Shown here: positions 52,400-61,164 of the stretch, one piece after another
How positions within the stretch are numbered: the stretch's first letter is position 1
How the letters are laid out: every line of letters starts with the position of its first letter
DNA from: Pseudomonas jessenii
GTDB taxonomy: Bacteria; Pseudomonadota; Gammaproteobacteria; Pseudomonadales; Pseudomonadaceae
NCBI RefSeq assembly: GCF_002236115.1
Contig: NZ_NIWT01000001.1
Location: 62,001 to 126,000 of the forward strand
Length of the DNA: 64,000 nt
Direction of reading: 5' to 3'
Translations under genes and position numbers: made by a program
The notes under the pieces: generated by a model
What the model was told of the DNA's origin: nothing
Database searches by the model: none
Seen by the model: only the letters and a program-made list of their open reading frames with translations

Positions 52400-53962
52400 A
52401 TGAACGATACGCTGCTGCAAGTTCGCAATATCAAGAAGACCTTTCCAGGGGTTGTTGCACTCAATGGCGTAAAGCTCGAAGTCGGTAAAGGTGAAGTACA
52501 CGCTTTGCTCGGTGAAAACGGGGCGGGCAAGTCGACCATCCTGAAGATTCTGGCCGGTGCCCAGCCTGCGGATGCTGGTCAAGGTTCACTTGAATTCAAT
52601 GGCCATGTGCTGCAGGAGCATGACACTCCCATGCGCCGCCAAGAGCTTGGCATCATTACTATCTATCAGGAGTTCAATCTCATCGCCGACATGTCTGTCG
52701 CTGAGAACATGTACCTCGGACGTGAGCCGTTACGACATGGGTTTGTTGACTGGAAGCTGATGTTTAGTGATGCCCAGCATGTCCTGGACGACCTCGGTTT
52801 GACCATTACACCAAGGACGATGGTTCGCAAGCTCAGTGTGGCTGAACAGCAGATGGTAGAGATTGCCAAGGCGCTCACCATGAATGCGAAGCTCATCATC
52901 ATGGATGAACCTACCGCTGCGCTCAGTGGCCGCGAAGTAGACAAGTTGCACGGAATCGTCGCGGGTCTGAAGGCCAAAGGCATCAGCATCATCTACGTGT
53001 CGCATAAGCTCAATGAAGTGAAGGCTTGCTGTGATCGTTACACCATCTTTCGTGATGGCGCCTACATCACCTCTGGGGACGTCGCAGACGTCAGCGTCGA
53101 TGACATCGTTCGTCTGATGGTCGGCCGGGACGTCGAGTTTGTGCGCAAACCGCTCACCGGCTCTCCAGGCGAAGTGATGCTGAAAGTGCAGAGTGTTTCC
53201 AGAATCTCCGGTGGCGGCGGCCAAAGTCTTCATGCAACGCCACTACGCGATATGTCCATCGATGTGCGGGCTGGGGAAATTGTTGGTTTCGCTGGGCTGG
53301 TAGGAGCAGGCCGTACAGAACTGGCTCGTGTGATCTTCGGCGCCGATGGATGCGATGAAGGGATCATCTACGTGAACGGTCGCCAGGTTTCTCCGTTTCG
53401 ATCGCCTCGTGAAGGCATCGCTGCCGGAGTCGCGCTTGTGCCGGAGGACAGGAAGCAGCAGGCCTGCTTCTTGGGGCACTCCATTCGCTGGAACATGAGC
53501 CTACCGAGCTTGGGTGGGATGAAGCGCTGGGGCATGTTCATTGATGACCGAGCTGAAACCCAACTCATTCAGGACTACCAGAAGCGACTGCGAATCAAGA
53601 TGGCTAACGACAGTGTGGCCATTGGGACTCTGTCAGGGGGAAACCAACAGAAAGTCATCCTGGCCCGATGCATGGCGCTCAAGCCGAAAGTTCTCATTGT
53701 CGACGAGCCAACGCGAGGCATTGATGTTGGGGCCAAAGCAGAAGTTCACCAAGTTCTGTTCGATATGGCGCGCGCTGGCATCGCCGTGATTGTCATCTCT
53801 TCCGAGCTGCCCGAAGTCATGGCCGTCAGCGACCAGATTGTCACGTTCCGGGAAGGAACAATCACCGGTGTTGTCTCGGCTGATGAGGCAACTGAAGAGC
53901 TACTGATGCAGCGAATGGCTCAGGGAGTGAGTTCGACGCTTTCACACCAAGGCGTGGCCTAA
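52400..53962 (+). CDS. Sugar ABC transporter ATP-binding protein (system II)
   Basis: This 520-residue tandem ABC protein of the RbsA/MglA family has a first module with GENGAGKST, LSVAEQQ and LIIMDEPT, and a second with a modified Walker A (GLVGAGRTE) and the complete LSGGNQQK with LIVDEPTRG. The ATG at 52400 has GGAAGG seven bases upstream. The frame is open earlier but without a ribosome site. It energises import through the permease encoded next. System II has one permease gene, so the channel should be a homodimer, unlike system I. Confidence 0.93.
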   Translation: MNDTLLQVRNIKKTFPGVVALNGVKLEVGKGEVHALLGENGAGKSTILKILAGAQPADAGQGSLEFNGHVLQEHDTPMRRQELGIITIYQEFNLIADMSVAENMYLGREPLRHGFVDWKLMFSDAQHVLDDLGLTITPRTMVRKLSVAEQQMVEIAKALTMNAKLIIMDEPTAALSGREVDKLHGIVAGLKAKGISIIYVSHKLNEVKACCDRYTIFRDGAYITSGDVADVSVDDIVRLMVGRDVEFVRKPLTGSPGEVMLKVQSVSRISGGGGQSLHATPLRDMSIDVRAGEIVGFAGLVGAGRTELARVIFGADGCDEGIIYVNGRQVSPFRSPREGIAAGVALVPEDRKQQACFLGHSIRWNMSLPSLGGMKRWGMFIDDRAETQLIQDYQKRLRIKMANDSVAIGTLSGGNQQKVILARCMALKPKVLIVDEPTRGIDVGAKAEVHQVLFDMARAGIAVIVISSELPEVMAVSDQIVTFREGTITGVVSADEATEELLMQRMAQGVSSTLSHQGVA

Positions 53963-54000
53963 ACGGGCCGCACCCGCATCATCTATCGAGTAAACATAAA

Positions 54001-55002
54001 ATGATCAAACCAGCATCTAGTGAGTCGGCCGTGGAGCATCGGAAAAAATTCGAGATGGTCGGGTTCTTCGAGAAGTATGGCGTGGTGTTGTTCCTCGTCG
54101 CACTGATCGCCATTTTCACCCTCTACAACCCAATGTTCCTGTCGGTTCGCAACATCAAGAACATTCTCACCGAGGTCTCAATCTACGGGATTATCGGCGT
54201 GGGAATGACCTACGTGATTCTCACGGGAGGTATCGATCTGGCAGTGGGATCGCTGCTCGCATTTGCCGCTATTAGCGGTGCATTCCTGATGCAGGCATTG
54301 GGCGGCGACTTCTTCATGGGATGGCTTGTTGCGATGCTGGCAGCGTGTGCTGTCGGTACGATGGCAGGCTACCTCCACGGTAAGGTCGTGACTCGATTTG
54401 GCGTTCCTGCATTCATCGTGACACTGGGTGGTCTCACGGTATGGCGCGGTGCGACGCTCATTGTGAATGATGGTGCTCCTGTGAGCGGCTTCAATGAAGC
54501 GTTCCGTTGGTGGGGGAGAGGAGACGTGTTGGGCGTACCTGTTCCCGTCCTGGTCTTCATGATCGTCGCTTTGGTGGGATACATCGCACTGCGATACACA
54601 CGCTATGGCCGCCAGGTTTATGCCGTTGGCGGTAACCCTGAGGCAGCTCGGCTTTCAGGTTTGAGCGTGCAGGCGGTTGTGTTGAGTGTTTACGTCATCA
54701 CGGGCTTCCTCGCAGGTCTTGCAGGGTTCCTTCTTTCTGCCCGACTTGGGTCGGCTGAGGCGGTCGCTGGCTCGGGCTACGAACTTCGCGTCATTGCTTC
54801 GGTGGTGATCGGAGGGACGAGCCTGTTCGGTGGCCTGGGCGGTGTCGGCGGCACGATTATCGGAGCGCTGCTTATCGGCGTCCTCATCAATGGACTCGTG
54901 ATCATGAACGTGTCCGCGTATTACCAGCAAGTGGTGATTGGAATCATCATCGTGCTGGCGGTTGGCTTCGATACCTACGCTAAATCCAGAGGCAAATCGT
55001 GA
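54001..55002 (+). CDS. Sugar ABC transporter permease (system II, RbsC-like)
   Basis: This 333-residue BPD_transp_2 permease has about nine helices, the ILTGGIDLAVGSLLAFAAIS signature and VVIGGTSLFGGLGGVGGT near the end. It starts 38 bases after the ATPase stop. It completes ABC system II (binding proteins a and b, ATPase, permease). Confidence 0.93.
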   Translation: MIKPASSESAVEHRKKFEMVGFFEKYGVVLFLVALIAIFTLYNPMFLSVRNIKNILTEVSIYGIIGVGMTYVILTGGIDLAVGSLLAFAAISGAFLMQALGGDFFMGWLVAMLAACAVGTMAGYLHGKVVTRFGVPAFIVTLGGLTVWRGATLIVNDGAPVSGFNEAFRWWGRGDVLGVPVPVLVFMIVALVGYIALRYTRYGRQVYAVGGNPEAARLSGLSVQAVVLSVYVITGFLAGLAGFLLSARLGSAEAVAGSGYELRVIASVVIGGTSLFGGLGGVGGTIIGALLIGVLINGLVIMNVSAYYQQVVIGIIIVLAVGFDTYAKSRGKS

Positions 55003-55134
55003 TCAGAGCAGTTCGTTAAGACTGCTAATTTATAGCTCTAACTGAAGCTATACGAGTGCCTTACTGACTGTCAGTACCCACGCAGACAGTTTCGGTTTCA
55101 AGCTCTCATTCAATTACTGCAACTCAATAAAAAA

Positions 55135-55171
55135 GCCCACAACATCGGAAGAGAAATCTCCCGGAGTGGGC
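55135..55171. terminator. Weak hairpin between permease and LamB genes
   Basis: GCCCAC and GTGGGC form a 6-bp stem around 25 bases, flanked on the left by a run of A. It would work best on the - strand, so its role for the + strand operon is doubtful. Confidence 0.3.
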
Positions 55172-55221
55172 TCGGCTGTCCCGAAAAATAAAAAAAAACA
55201 ACAACAAGTGGAGAGAAGAGC

Positions 55222-56451
55222 ATGTCGTTCAACACCAAGGGAGCTTTCTGGTCTGTACTTTCAGTGGCGGTATTTCCGCTGTCTGCGCATGCGTTAGATT
55301 TCAGCGGCTATTTTCGTACCGGTGTCGGAGATTCTACGGAGGGAGGCCGGCAATCGTGCTTTCAGCTTCCAGGGGCACAATCCAAGTATCGCTTGGGTAA
55401 CGAATGCGAGCAGTACTTCGAGTTTGATCTGCGTCAAGACCTGCTCAAGCTGGAGGACGGCTCTAAAATCAGTGTCGAGGGCATGGCGCAACTGTATAAC
55501 GAATATGGACATACACCTAAATTCACCGGTGACTATGGCTTTGCTCGAATGAACCAAGCGTACGCCGAATGGAGCAAGATGCCTGTACTCAACGGTGGTT
55601 CCTTCTGGGCTGGCCGCCGTTACTATAATCGTAACGATATTCACATGACTGACTACTACTACTGGAACCAGAGTGCTAATGGCTTTGGTTTTGACCAGGT
55701 AGGTATCGGCGACCTCAAGTACAGCTACGTGTTCTCGCGCAAGGACAACCTCTTCCAAGAGGACTACACAAACCGTCACGACTTCACTGTCAGCGGCTTC
55801 GATACCAATCCTGGCGGTGGTCTGGAGTTAGGAGTCAGTTATCTCGAAAAGCCAGATAACAAGGAAGATTCCCACAGTGGTTGGTCAGCTATTGCGCAGC
55901 ACAAGCAGAAAGGGTTTCTGGGGGGGCTCAATACCTTTGCTGTGCAGTATGGGCAAGGGCCAGGAACGGCTATGAGTTACACCGGCGATTCCTCTCTGGA
56001 CAGCAACAATCAGAGTTGGCGCGTTGTAGAGTACTTCGACTGGCAAATGACTCCACGATTCAGTGGGCAATTCCAAATTGTGTACCAAAAGGATACCCAC
56101 CCTAATGAAGATGATGACCAGAATTGGTTGTCGATCGGCGTCCGTCCTGTCTATGCGTTCACTGAGCAATTCAAGCTGGGCACCGAGGTTGGTCGAGATC
56201 AAGTGGATGCTCCCGGGGGGACGCGGAAATTGACGAAATTCACCATTGCTCCAACCTGGTCGCCGGCCGGGCCAGGCTACTGGTCTCGTCCGGAACTTCG
56301 CCTGTATTACACCTATGCCTCTTGGAACAAGGCAGCCCAACGGGCCGCGAGCGAAATGTCTGCTGGCTCAGCGCTCTCAGACAGTGGCGCCTTCGGTAAT
56401 GCCCTTCATGGTTCGAACGTCGGCCTCCAGCTTGAGTACTGGTGGAAATGA
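55222..56451 (+). CDS. Maltoporin-like outer-membrane porin (LamB family)
   Basis: This 409-residue porin has a signal peptide (cleavage after AHA). The mature start LDFSGYFRTGVGDSTEGG and the GAQSKYRLGNECEQYFE block are the hallmark of LamB/ScrY sugar porins. It ends in an aromatic-rich strand (LEYWWK). LamB-type trimers pass oligosaccharides and glycosides through an aromatic greasy slide. Its place after ABC system II argues that the imported compound is larger than a simple monosaccharide. GGAGAGAAG precedes the ATG. Confidence 0.92.
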   Translation: MSFNTKGAFWSVLSVAVFPLSAHALDFSGYFRTGVGDSTEGGRQSCFQLPGAQSKYRLGNECEQYFEFDLRQDLLKLEDGSKISVEGMAQLYNEYGHTPKFTGDYGFARMNQAYAEWSKMPVLNGGSFWAGRRYYNRNDIHMTDYYYWNQSANGFGFDQVGIGDLKYSYVFSRKDNLFQEDYTNRHDFTVSGFDTNPGGGLELGVSYLEKPDNKEDSHSGWSAIAQHKQKGFLGGLNTFAVQYGQGPGTAMSYTGDSSLDSNNQSWRVVEYFDWQMTPRFSGQFQIVYQKDTHPNEDDDQNWLSIGVRPVYAFTEQFKLGTEVGRDQVDAPGGTRKLTKFTIAPTWSPAGPGYWSRPELRLYYTYASWNKAAQRAASEMSAGSALSDSGAFGNALHGSNVGLQLEYWWK

Positions 56452-56487
56452 TGTGTAGTTCGCCAGCGTTGTGTAGCTGACCTGGAA

Positions 56488-56522
56488 GAAGTCCCACTAG
56501 GGCGATACCTCGGTGGGACTTC
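56488..56522 (+). terminator. Terminator after the LamB-like gene
   Basis: GAAGTCCCAC pairs perfectly with GTGGGACTTC (10 bp) around 15 bases, 36 bases after the porin stop. The T run is poor, so it may be a Rho-assisted or processing hairpin. Confidence 0.6.
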
Positions 56523-56678
56523 GATTAACGGATACGTGAAGAGGCTCGGAACCGCTCGCAAGATGTTCTGGGACGCAGAGGTGCGCTGTTGGATGCAAGT
56601 GGAGAACTTCGTCAGCGAGTTAGTCAATTTGAAGCTTGAGTCTGAGCCTCGGCCTCAAGGATCAGAATGGAGTAGGGC

Positions 56679-57419
56679 ATGTCGCTAGTTGAGTTGTTCT
56701 TGTTGGGGGTACCGGCTGTCTTGCTGACGGGGATATCGAAGGGTGGTTTTGGAGGTGCGCTTGGCGGTATTGCCGTGCCGCTGCTTGCTCTGAATATGCC
56801 ACCAACTCAGGCCGCAGCGATCATGCTACCGATCCTCTGCATCGCCGATATCACCGGACTGCGCCGCTTCCGAGGTAAGTGGGACATAAGCAATCTGCAG
56901 ATCATGCTTCCAGGTGCTCTGGTTGGCGTGTTGATCGGAGCTTTATCGTTCGGTGCTCTAAGTGAACGTTTGATCGCACTGCTGATGGGAGGAATCGCGA
57001 TCATATTTTTTTGCTTGAACGTCTGGGCTGCCCGTCACACCCTTGCGCCTGCGAATCCACATGTTGGTAAGGGAACGCTCTATTCTGGATTGGCGGGGTT
57101 CACGAGCTTTGTTGCTCACGCAGGTGGGCCACCGCTGATGATGTATCTTCTTCCTCAGCAAATGGACAAGGTGCGGTACGTCGCGACGACCAATGTGTTT
57201 TTCCTTCTAACCAACGCGATCAAGGTAGTGCCGTATGCGCTATTAGGTCAGTTCTCAGTGACCAACCTTGGGGCTAGCATGGCGCTTGCTCCGATCGTTA
57301 TACCCGGCGTCTGGTTGGGCATTTGGTTGCAAAGCCGGGTGAACCAGAAATGGTTTTATCGGATCGCTTGGTTTGGGCTTCTTGTGACCGGATTACAGTT
57401 GGTGATACAGAACCTGTAG
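56679..57419 (+). CDS. TSUP-family transporter (TauE/SafE)
   Basis: This 246-residue membrane protein has eight hydrophobic segments and the two TauE/SafE repeats (GISKGGFGGALGGIAVPLLA near residue 18; FTSFVAHAGGPPLMMYLLPQ in the second half). The family exports sulfite, sulfoacetate or other organic anions. It is a single gene between the LamB terminator and repeat copy D, whose first bases lie six bases after its stop. No sulfur-metabolism genes are near, so its substrate is open. Confidence 0.88.
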   Translation: MSLVELFLLGVPAVLLTGISKGGFGGALGGIAVPLLALNMPPTQAAAIMLPILCIADITGLRRFRGKWDISNLQIMLPGALVGVLIGALSFGALSERLIALLMGGIAIIFFCLNVWAARHTLAPANPHVGKGTLYSGLAGFTSFVAHAGGPPLMMYLLPQQMDKVRYVATTNVFFLLTNAIKVVPYALLGQFSVTNLGASMALAPIVIPGVWLGIWLQSRVNQKWFYRIAWFGLLVTGLQLVIQNL

Positions 57420-57424
57420 GTATG

Positions 57425-57535
57425 GAATCACAAAATCCTTAGAAAAGTGGAAAGCAGAACACGGCTCCGCGACCGTTGAGTCCCGGTTGACCAAGTGAGT
57501 TTGGTTTTAGTACAAGAAAAAGAGCCCAATGACAG
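57425..57535 (+). repeat. mvaT/mvaU-type 3'-end repeat, copy D, interrupted terminator
   Basis: A degraded relic of the MvaT/MvaU C-terminus ends in KWKAEHGSATVESRLTK-stop (57496-57498) and is followed by TTTGGTTTTAGTACAA. Upstream of KW the match to GGNHKTLKEW survives with small indels. The usual terminator is cut: AAAAAGAGCCC is followed directly by the end of an IS1182-type element. Confidence 0.78.
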
Positions 57536-58014
57536 ACTGTGTGAAAACGCACTGAAGGCCGGCCCAACAAACGCCCCAACTTGTTCGGAGCGTTTGTTTT
57601 AGTGTGAGCGACAGACGTTTCAGTCCATCAGCGCCATCAACTGGCGGGTTCCGAGGCACGCTAATCGCTCGCTTGAGGTTGTAAGCGTTCACCGCCAATG
57701 CCATTACTGCTCTTGCTCCTTCCAACTGTCGCAGCAGGAAGCGACCATTCCCTAACAGCCATTGCTTGAGGTTACCGAAAGGGTGCTCAATGATGGATCT
57801 TCGGCTCGCCATCATCTGCGGATGGGCCAGCATTCGCTCAAAGGCTTCTTCATGGGCATGACGTGAGACATAGCGGCACTGGGCGCCAGAGCATTGGGAT
57901 TTGAGCGGGCAGGCAGCGCAGTCGCTGACATCTGCCTGATAGATCCGATCCCCCTTGTTGCGCTGTTTGAGCGTCAACCACTTGCCTGCCGGGCACTCAT
58001 ATCCTTGGAATTAT
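57507..58014 (-). mobile_element. IS1182-family transposase, C-terminal fragment
   Basis: About 165 codons of an IS1182-type DDE transposase remain: YECPAGKWLTLKQRNKGDRI, the zinc-like ACPLKSQCSGAQCRYV, MASRRSIIEHPFGNLKQWL with the catalytic Glu region (E of IEHPFG), and AVMALAVNAYNLKR. The N-terminal part with the two catalytic Asp residues and one end of the element are missing. The frame has no native stop here and reads into repeat copy D. The element inserted in or beside the repeat and was later truncated. It cannot move by itself. Confidence 0.82.
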
Positions 58015-58225
58015 GAGGGCATAGCAGGGAGGTTTGGTTGGGGAGCAGGTGTCGATGCATCGTTAAGAGTCCAGTGCTCTTTTTTTATGTGATCCTTGTA
58101 ACGAAAATGCCTCTCTGCTTGCGACAAGAATACGAAAGGAATGAGCGAAGTGATCTTCACCGTGGTTCATTCGACTAATCCAATGGGTTCGTTCATACAA
58201 TTTCGCCCGCCTCTTGCATCAATAG

Positions 58226-58244
58226 GGATACTAATATAGTATCC
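58226..58244. promoter_or_regulatory. Perfect palindromic operator of the Rrf2 gene
   Basis: GGATACTAATATAGTATCC is a perfect inverted repeat (8+3+8), four bases before the ATG of the Rrf2 regulator, so it covers its translation start region. It is strongly suggestive of self-repression. Confidence 0.75.
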
Positions 58245-58248
58245 ATGG

Positions 58249-58674
58249 ATGTCTTCAGTAAACACTCAATTCTCGATTGCCGTGCACGTATTGGCTGCGA
58301 TCGCACACCACGACGGAGTTTTCGCTTCGGAGATTCTTGCGGGCAGCGTAAATGCCAACCCGGTTTTCGTTAAAAGGATTCTCGTTAAGCTATCGAAGGC
58401 GAAGCTGGCTAAAACGGCTGTTGGTAAGTCTGGAGGTTACGGCCTGGCACGAAGCCCGGAAAATATTTCGCTTTTAGAAATCTACTCTGCGGTAAGCCCT
58501 CCGGATGCTTTTGCTATCCACGCCTATCCAGTAAGGAAGGAGTGTGTCGTGAGCTCCAACATCAAGGAAGTCATGAGCGACGTACTGGTTTGTACTCAAG
58601 AGGCCGTCCATAAGGAGTTGAGACAGACGACGTTGGCAGATGTGGTGTCCAAAATCAGAGCTAAGTCCGCTTAG
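58249..58674 (+). CDS. Rrf2-family transcriptional regulator
   Basis: This 141-residue Rrf2/IscR-type winged-helix protein begins MSSVNTQFSIAVHVLAAIAH, has the recognition-helix region NANPVFVKRILVKLSKAKL and the wing KSGGYGLAR. Only two Cys (C99, C115) lie in the region where Fe-S members carry three, so it is more like redox- or electrophile-sensing members (YwnA/HypR-type) than NsrR or IscR. No Shine-Dalgarno is visible because the operator palindrome occupies that place. It probably controls its own gene and the SDR downstream. Confidence 0.88.
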   Translation: MSSVNTQFSIAVHVLAAIAHHDGVFASEILAGSVNANPVFVKRILVKLSKAKLAKTAVGKSGGYGLARSPENISLLEIYSAVSPPDAFAIHAYPVRKECVVSSNIKEVMSDVLVCTQEAVHKELRQTTLADVVSKIRAKSA

Positions 58675-58692
58675 CTTTTTTTTGCCTATAAT

Positions 58693-58711
58693 AGATACGT
58701 TAATAGTAGCT
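58693..58711. promoter_or_regulatory. Second, degenerate Rrf2 operator upstream of the SDR gene
   Basis: AGATACGTTAATAGTAGCT matches the 58226 palindrome at 12 of 19 positions, including GATAC and ATAGTA. It lies 25 bases before the SDR start. Confidence 0.5.
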
Positions 58712-58735
58712 AATAAGCATTTAAAGGAACACGAA

Positions 58736-59599
58736 ATGACGAAATTGAACGAAAAGTCCCCTGTGAATGACGGCACTGCAACCGGCCCTGCCGCTGCCAG
58801 GCATGACAAGGATTCGCCCACCGCCGTTCTCATCGGAGTGACCGGTGGACTTGGCCACGCGTTGGCCAGGCTCCTCGCCGCCGAGGGCTTTCGATTGGTG
58901 CTCGCTGCACGACGAGAGCACGACGCCGCCGAGATAGCCGGCAAAAGCGACGGTTCGGCGATTTACGTGCGCGCGGACGTAACCGATCCAGCTAGCCTCG
59001 AGAAGCTGGCTGTAACAGCCTTTGAACACCTCGGCCGGATCGATGCAGTGGTTAACCTTGCAGGCATCTCGCCCCGCAAACCTATTGAAGACTACACGCT
59101 ATCCGACGTCGACGATCTGCTCGCTATCAACGTGAAGGGGCCCATCTTCGTGACTCAGGCATTCCTGCCTGGGCTGCGCAAGCAAGCCAGCGACGGAGTG
59201 ATTGTCCACATCGGTGGCGCCATGGATGGCCGGGTGGCGCTGCCGTTTATGAGCGCCTATGCGGCGACCCGCGGCGCACTGGCGAGCTACGTGCAAGGCG
59301 CCAATCGCGAGCTTGAAGGGACAAACGTATCCCTGTCGTTCTTCGGGCCCGCCCCCTCCAACACCGAGTCGGAGTCCCCGTTTTTCGACATGTGGAAAAA
59401 GATGGGCGTCGACCTATGCGAGCCTGATGAAGTTGCACGCGATATCCTCGCCACGATCCGCCAGCGACGTAAGGAGCATGTTATGGGTGGCGCGCTACTC
59501 AAGATGATGACGCTCATGAACGCCATCTCTCCATCCGCTGCTGATGCGATAGGTCTGCGGAAATTTGGGAAGCTCATCAAGCAATATAGCCCGCGTTGA
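58736..59599 (+). CDS. Short-chain dehydrogenase/reductase (SDR)
   Basis: This 287-residue SDR has an N-terminal extension of about 25 hydrophilic residues, then IGVTGGLGHALARLLAAEGF (cofactor), VNLAG, a long HIGGAMDGRVALPFMSAYAA region in which the Tyr is present (SAYAATRGALA) but the usual Lys of YxxxK is Arg. That substitution is odd and may lower classic activity. The ATG at 58736 has AAAGGA seven bases upstream. It follows the Rrf2 gene and is preceded by an Rrf2-like operator. Confidence 0.82.
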   Translation: MTKLNEKSPVNDGTATGPAAARHDKDSPTAVLIGVTGGLGHALARLLAAEGFRLVLAARREHDAAEIAGKSDGSAIYVRADVTDPASLEKLAVTAFEHLGRIDAVVNLAGISPRKPIEDYTLSDVDDLLAINVKGPIFVTQAFLPGLRKQASDGVIVHIGGAMDGRVALPFMSAYAATRGALASYVQGANRELEGTNVSLSFFGPAPSNTESESPFFDMWKKMGVDLCEPDEVARDILATIRQRRKEHVMGGALLKMMTLMNAISPSAADAIGLRKFGKLIKQYSPR

Positions 59600-60036
59600 T
59601 GATGAGCTTCGAACTTTATTCGGGGCGGGCAGAAGGGCTACGCTTCTCAGCCGTCCCTTATAACATGGCTTACCGCATGCAGTGCGGGTGTGCAAACTGT
59701 GGCTGCTTCTTACCGGCAAAGTCTAGGAAGGCACCTTTATGGGCGAAGAACTTTTGATCCATGAGATCAGGCGTGTGATTTCACCGAGAGCCAACTGCAA
59801 TAATTCGCCCGCCTAAGATGCCTGAGCTTGCGACGATTGCAATAGCTCAACCGCCTTAAGCAGTTCCTTCCCGTTACAACCCGATACGCTAAAGCGCGAA
59901 AATCATTCTCGGCATTCCACAGCCTGGTCGCAGCCAACATATGGCTCCTATACAACTACAAGAGCCAAATGCCGAACAGGTGGGAATCTCGCATACGACC
60001 GATAACTCAATCGCTGACAAACGAATAGGATCCCAG
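59600..60036. other. Intergenic region upstream of the old-yellow-enzyme gene
   Basis: I see no gene that I can support. A - strand frame (59767-59955) is not recognisable. A promoter for the OYE-NmrA pair must lie here or the pair is read through from the SDR gene. No Rrf2-like palindrome was found in it. Confidence 0.4.
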
Positions 60037-61152
60037 GTGAACGAACAATTTTTCCAGCCCTACACTTTCAACAACGGAGCGACGGTAAAAAATCGGCTCT
60101 TTATGGCGCCGATGACCAATGGGCAAAGTCATCCCGACGGAGGCTTTAGCGAAGAAGAATTGAACTGGTTAACGATGCGTGCCCAAGGTGGATTCGGCGC
60201 GGTCATCACAGCCGGAGCTTCGCCCTACGAAGGCGACCTTTACATAGAAGGGCAGATCGGAGCTTTCTCAGATACTCACGAAGATGGACTCCGCCGCTTT
60301 GCCGACATGGTTAAGCGCGAGCAGGCGCTGTCGATTGTTCAGCTCATGCCCTCCGGAATGCGAGCAAAAGCCAAACTGAATAGAGGCAAGCAGCCGGCGG
60401 GGCCAAGTGTCGTTCAACTTCCGATTCCTGACTTTGAGCAACCTCGGGAGTTGAGCGAAGCACAAATCCACGCCATCCTTGATGCTTTCGTGGATAGCGC
60501 GCGGCGAGTGCATCGGGCTGGGGCCTCCGGAATCGAGCTACACGGTGCAAACGGCTACCTTTTTACCCAGTTCTTTAGTTTGACCACGAACCTGCGAAAA
60601 GATAAATGGGGAGGCTCGGTGGAAAATCGCGCACGATTTCTACTCGAAGCCATGCGGAGAATCCGGGCCGACTTACCCAGCGACTTCACCATCGGAGTTA
60701 AGATCCTCGTCGAAGACTGGAACAGCGGGCGAGGTTTCGACATTGACGATGGCTTGGAAATGATCCGGATGATGAACGATGTGGGGTTTAGTTACCTGAA
60801 TCTTTCGGCCATGAACGCTAAGGAAGTATCCTGGAAATATCCCAATCAAAAGCAAACAAATCTCTCACGGGTTAGGAACGTTTTACGCAGCGACATTCCC
60901 GTGGTGGCAAGTGGATCGTTGTTAACGCCGCAAGAAGTTCAAGATGCGCTCAACGATGGTGCCGATATGGTTGCTTTGGGCCGCGCGGCGATATTAGCTC
61001 CGGACTGGCCGAAAAGGGCTGCTAGCCCTGACTTCGAAATTAAAAGTTTTCCGCTCACGCTTGAAGAGCTCTATGCGCTCGGAGTGTCACCGAAGTTTGT
61101 GCATGCGCTGCGAAATGGGCTTTCCATGTGGAAATTCATAAAAGAAAATTAG
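60037..61152 (+). CDS. Old-yellow-enzyme-family NADH:flavin oxidoreductase
   Basis: This 371-residue FMN TIM-barrel ene-reductase begins NEQFFQPYTFNNGATVKNRL after the start and has LFMAPMTNG, GIELHGANGYLFTQFFS (His/Asn substrate pair), WGGSVENRARFLLEA and VASGSLLTPQEV (FMN phosphate). The region that normally reads QLWHxGR is QLMPSGMRA here, so a conserved His is missing. I prefer the GTG at 60037 with AGGA upstream, though the frame is open back to 59941. Such enzymes reduce activated C=C bonds in quinones and reactive electrophiles. Confidence 0.87.
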   Translation: MNEQFFQPYTFNNGATVKNRLFMAPMTNGQSHPDGGFSEEELNWLTMRAQGGFGAVITAGASPYEGDLYIEGQIGAFSDTHEDGLRRFADMVKREQALSIVQLMPSGMRAKAKLNRGKQPAGPSVVQLPIPDFEQPRELSEAQIHAILDAFVDSARRVHRAGASGIELHGANGYLFTQFFSLTTNLRKDKWGGSVENRARFLLEAMRRIRADLPSDFTIGVKILVEDWNSGRGFDIDDGLEMIRMMNDVGFSYLNLSAMNAKEVSWKYPNQKQTNLSRVRNVLRSDIPVVASGSLLTPQEVQDALNDGADMVALGRAAILAPDWPKRAASPDFEIKSFPLTLEELYALGVSPKFVHALRNGLSMWKFIKEN

Positions 61153-61164
61153 GAAGAGAACTCC

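Noticed and set aside
59767..59955. 62-residue - strand frame upstream of the OYE gene
   Set aside because: No ribosome site, no recognisable family and a basic, low-information composition.
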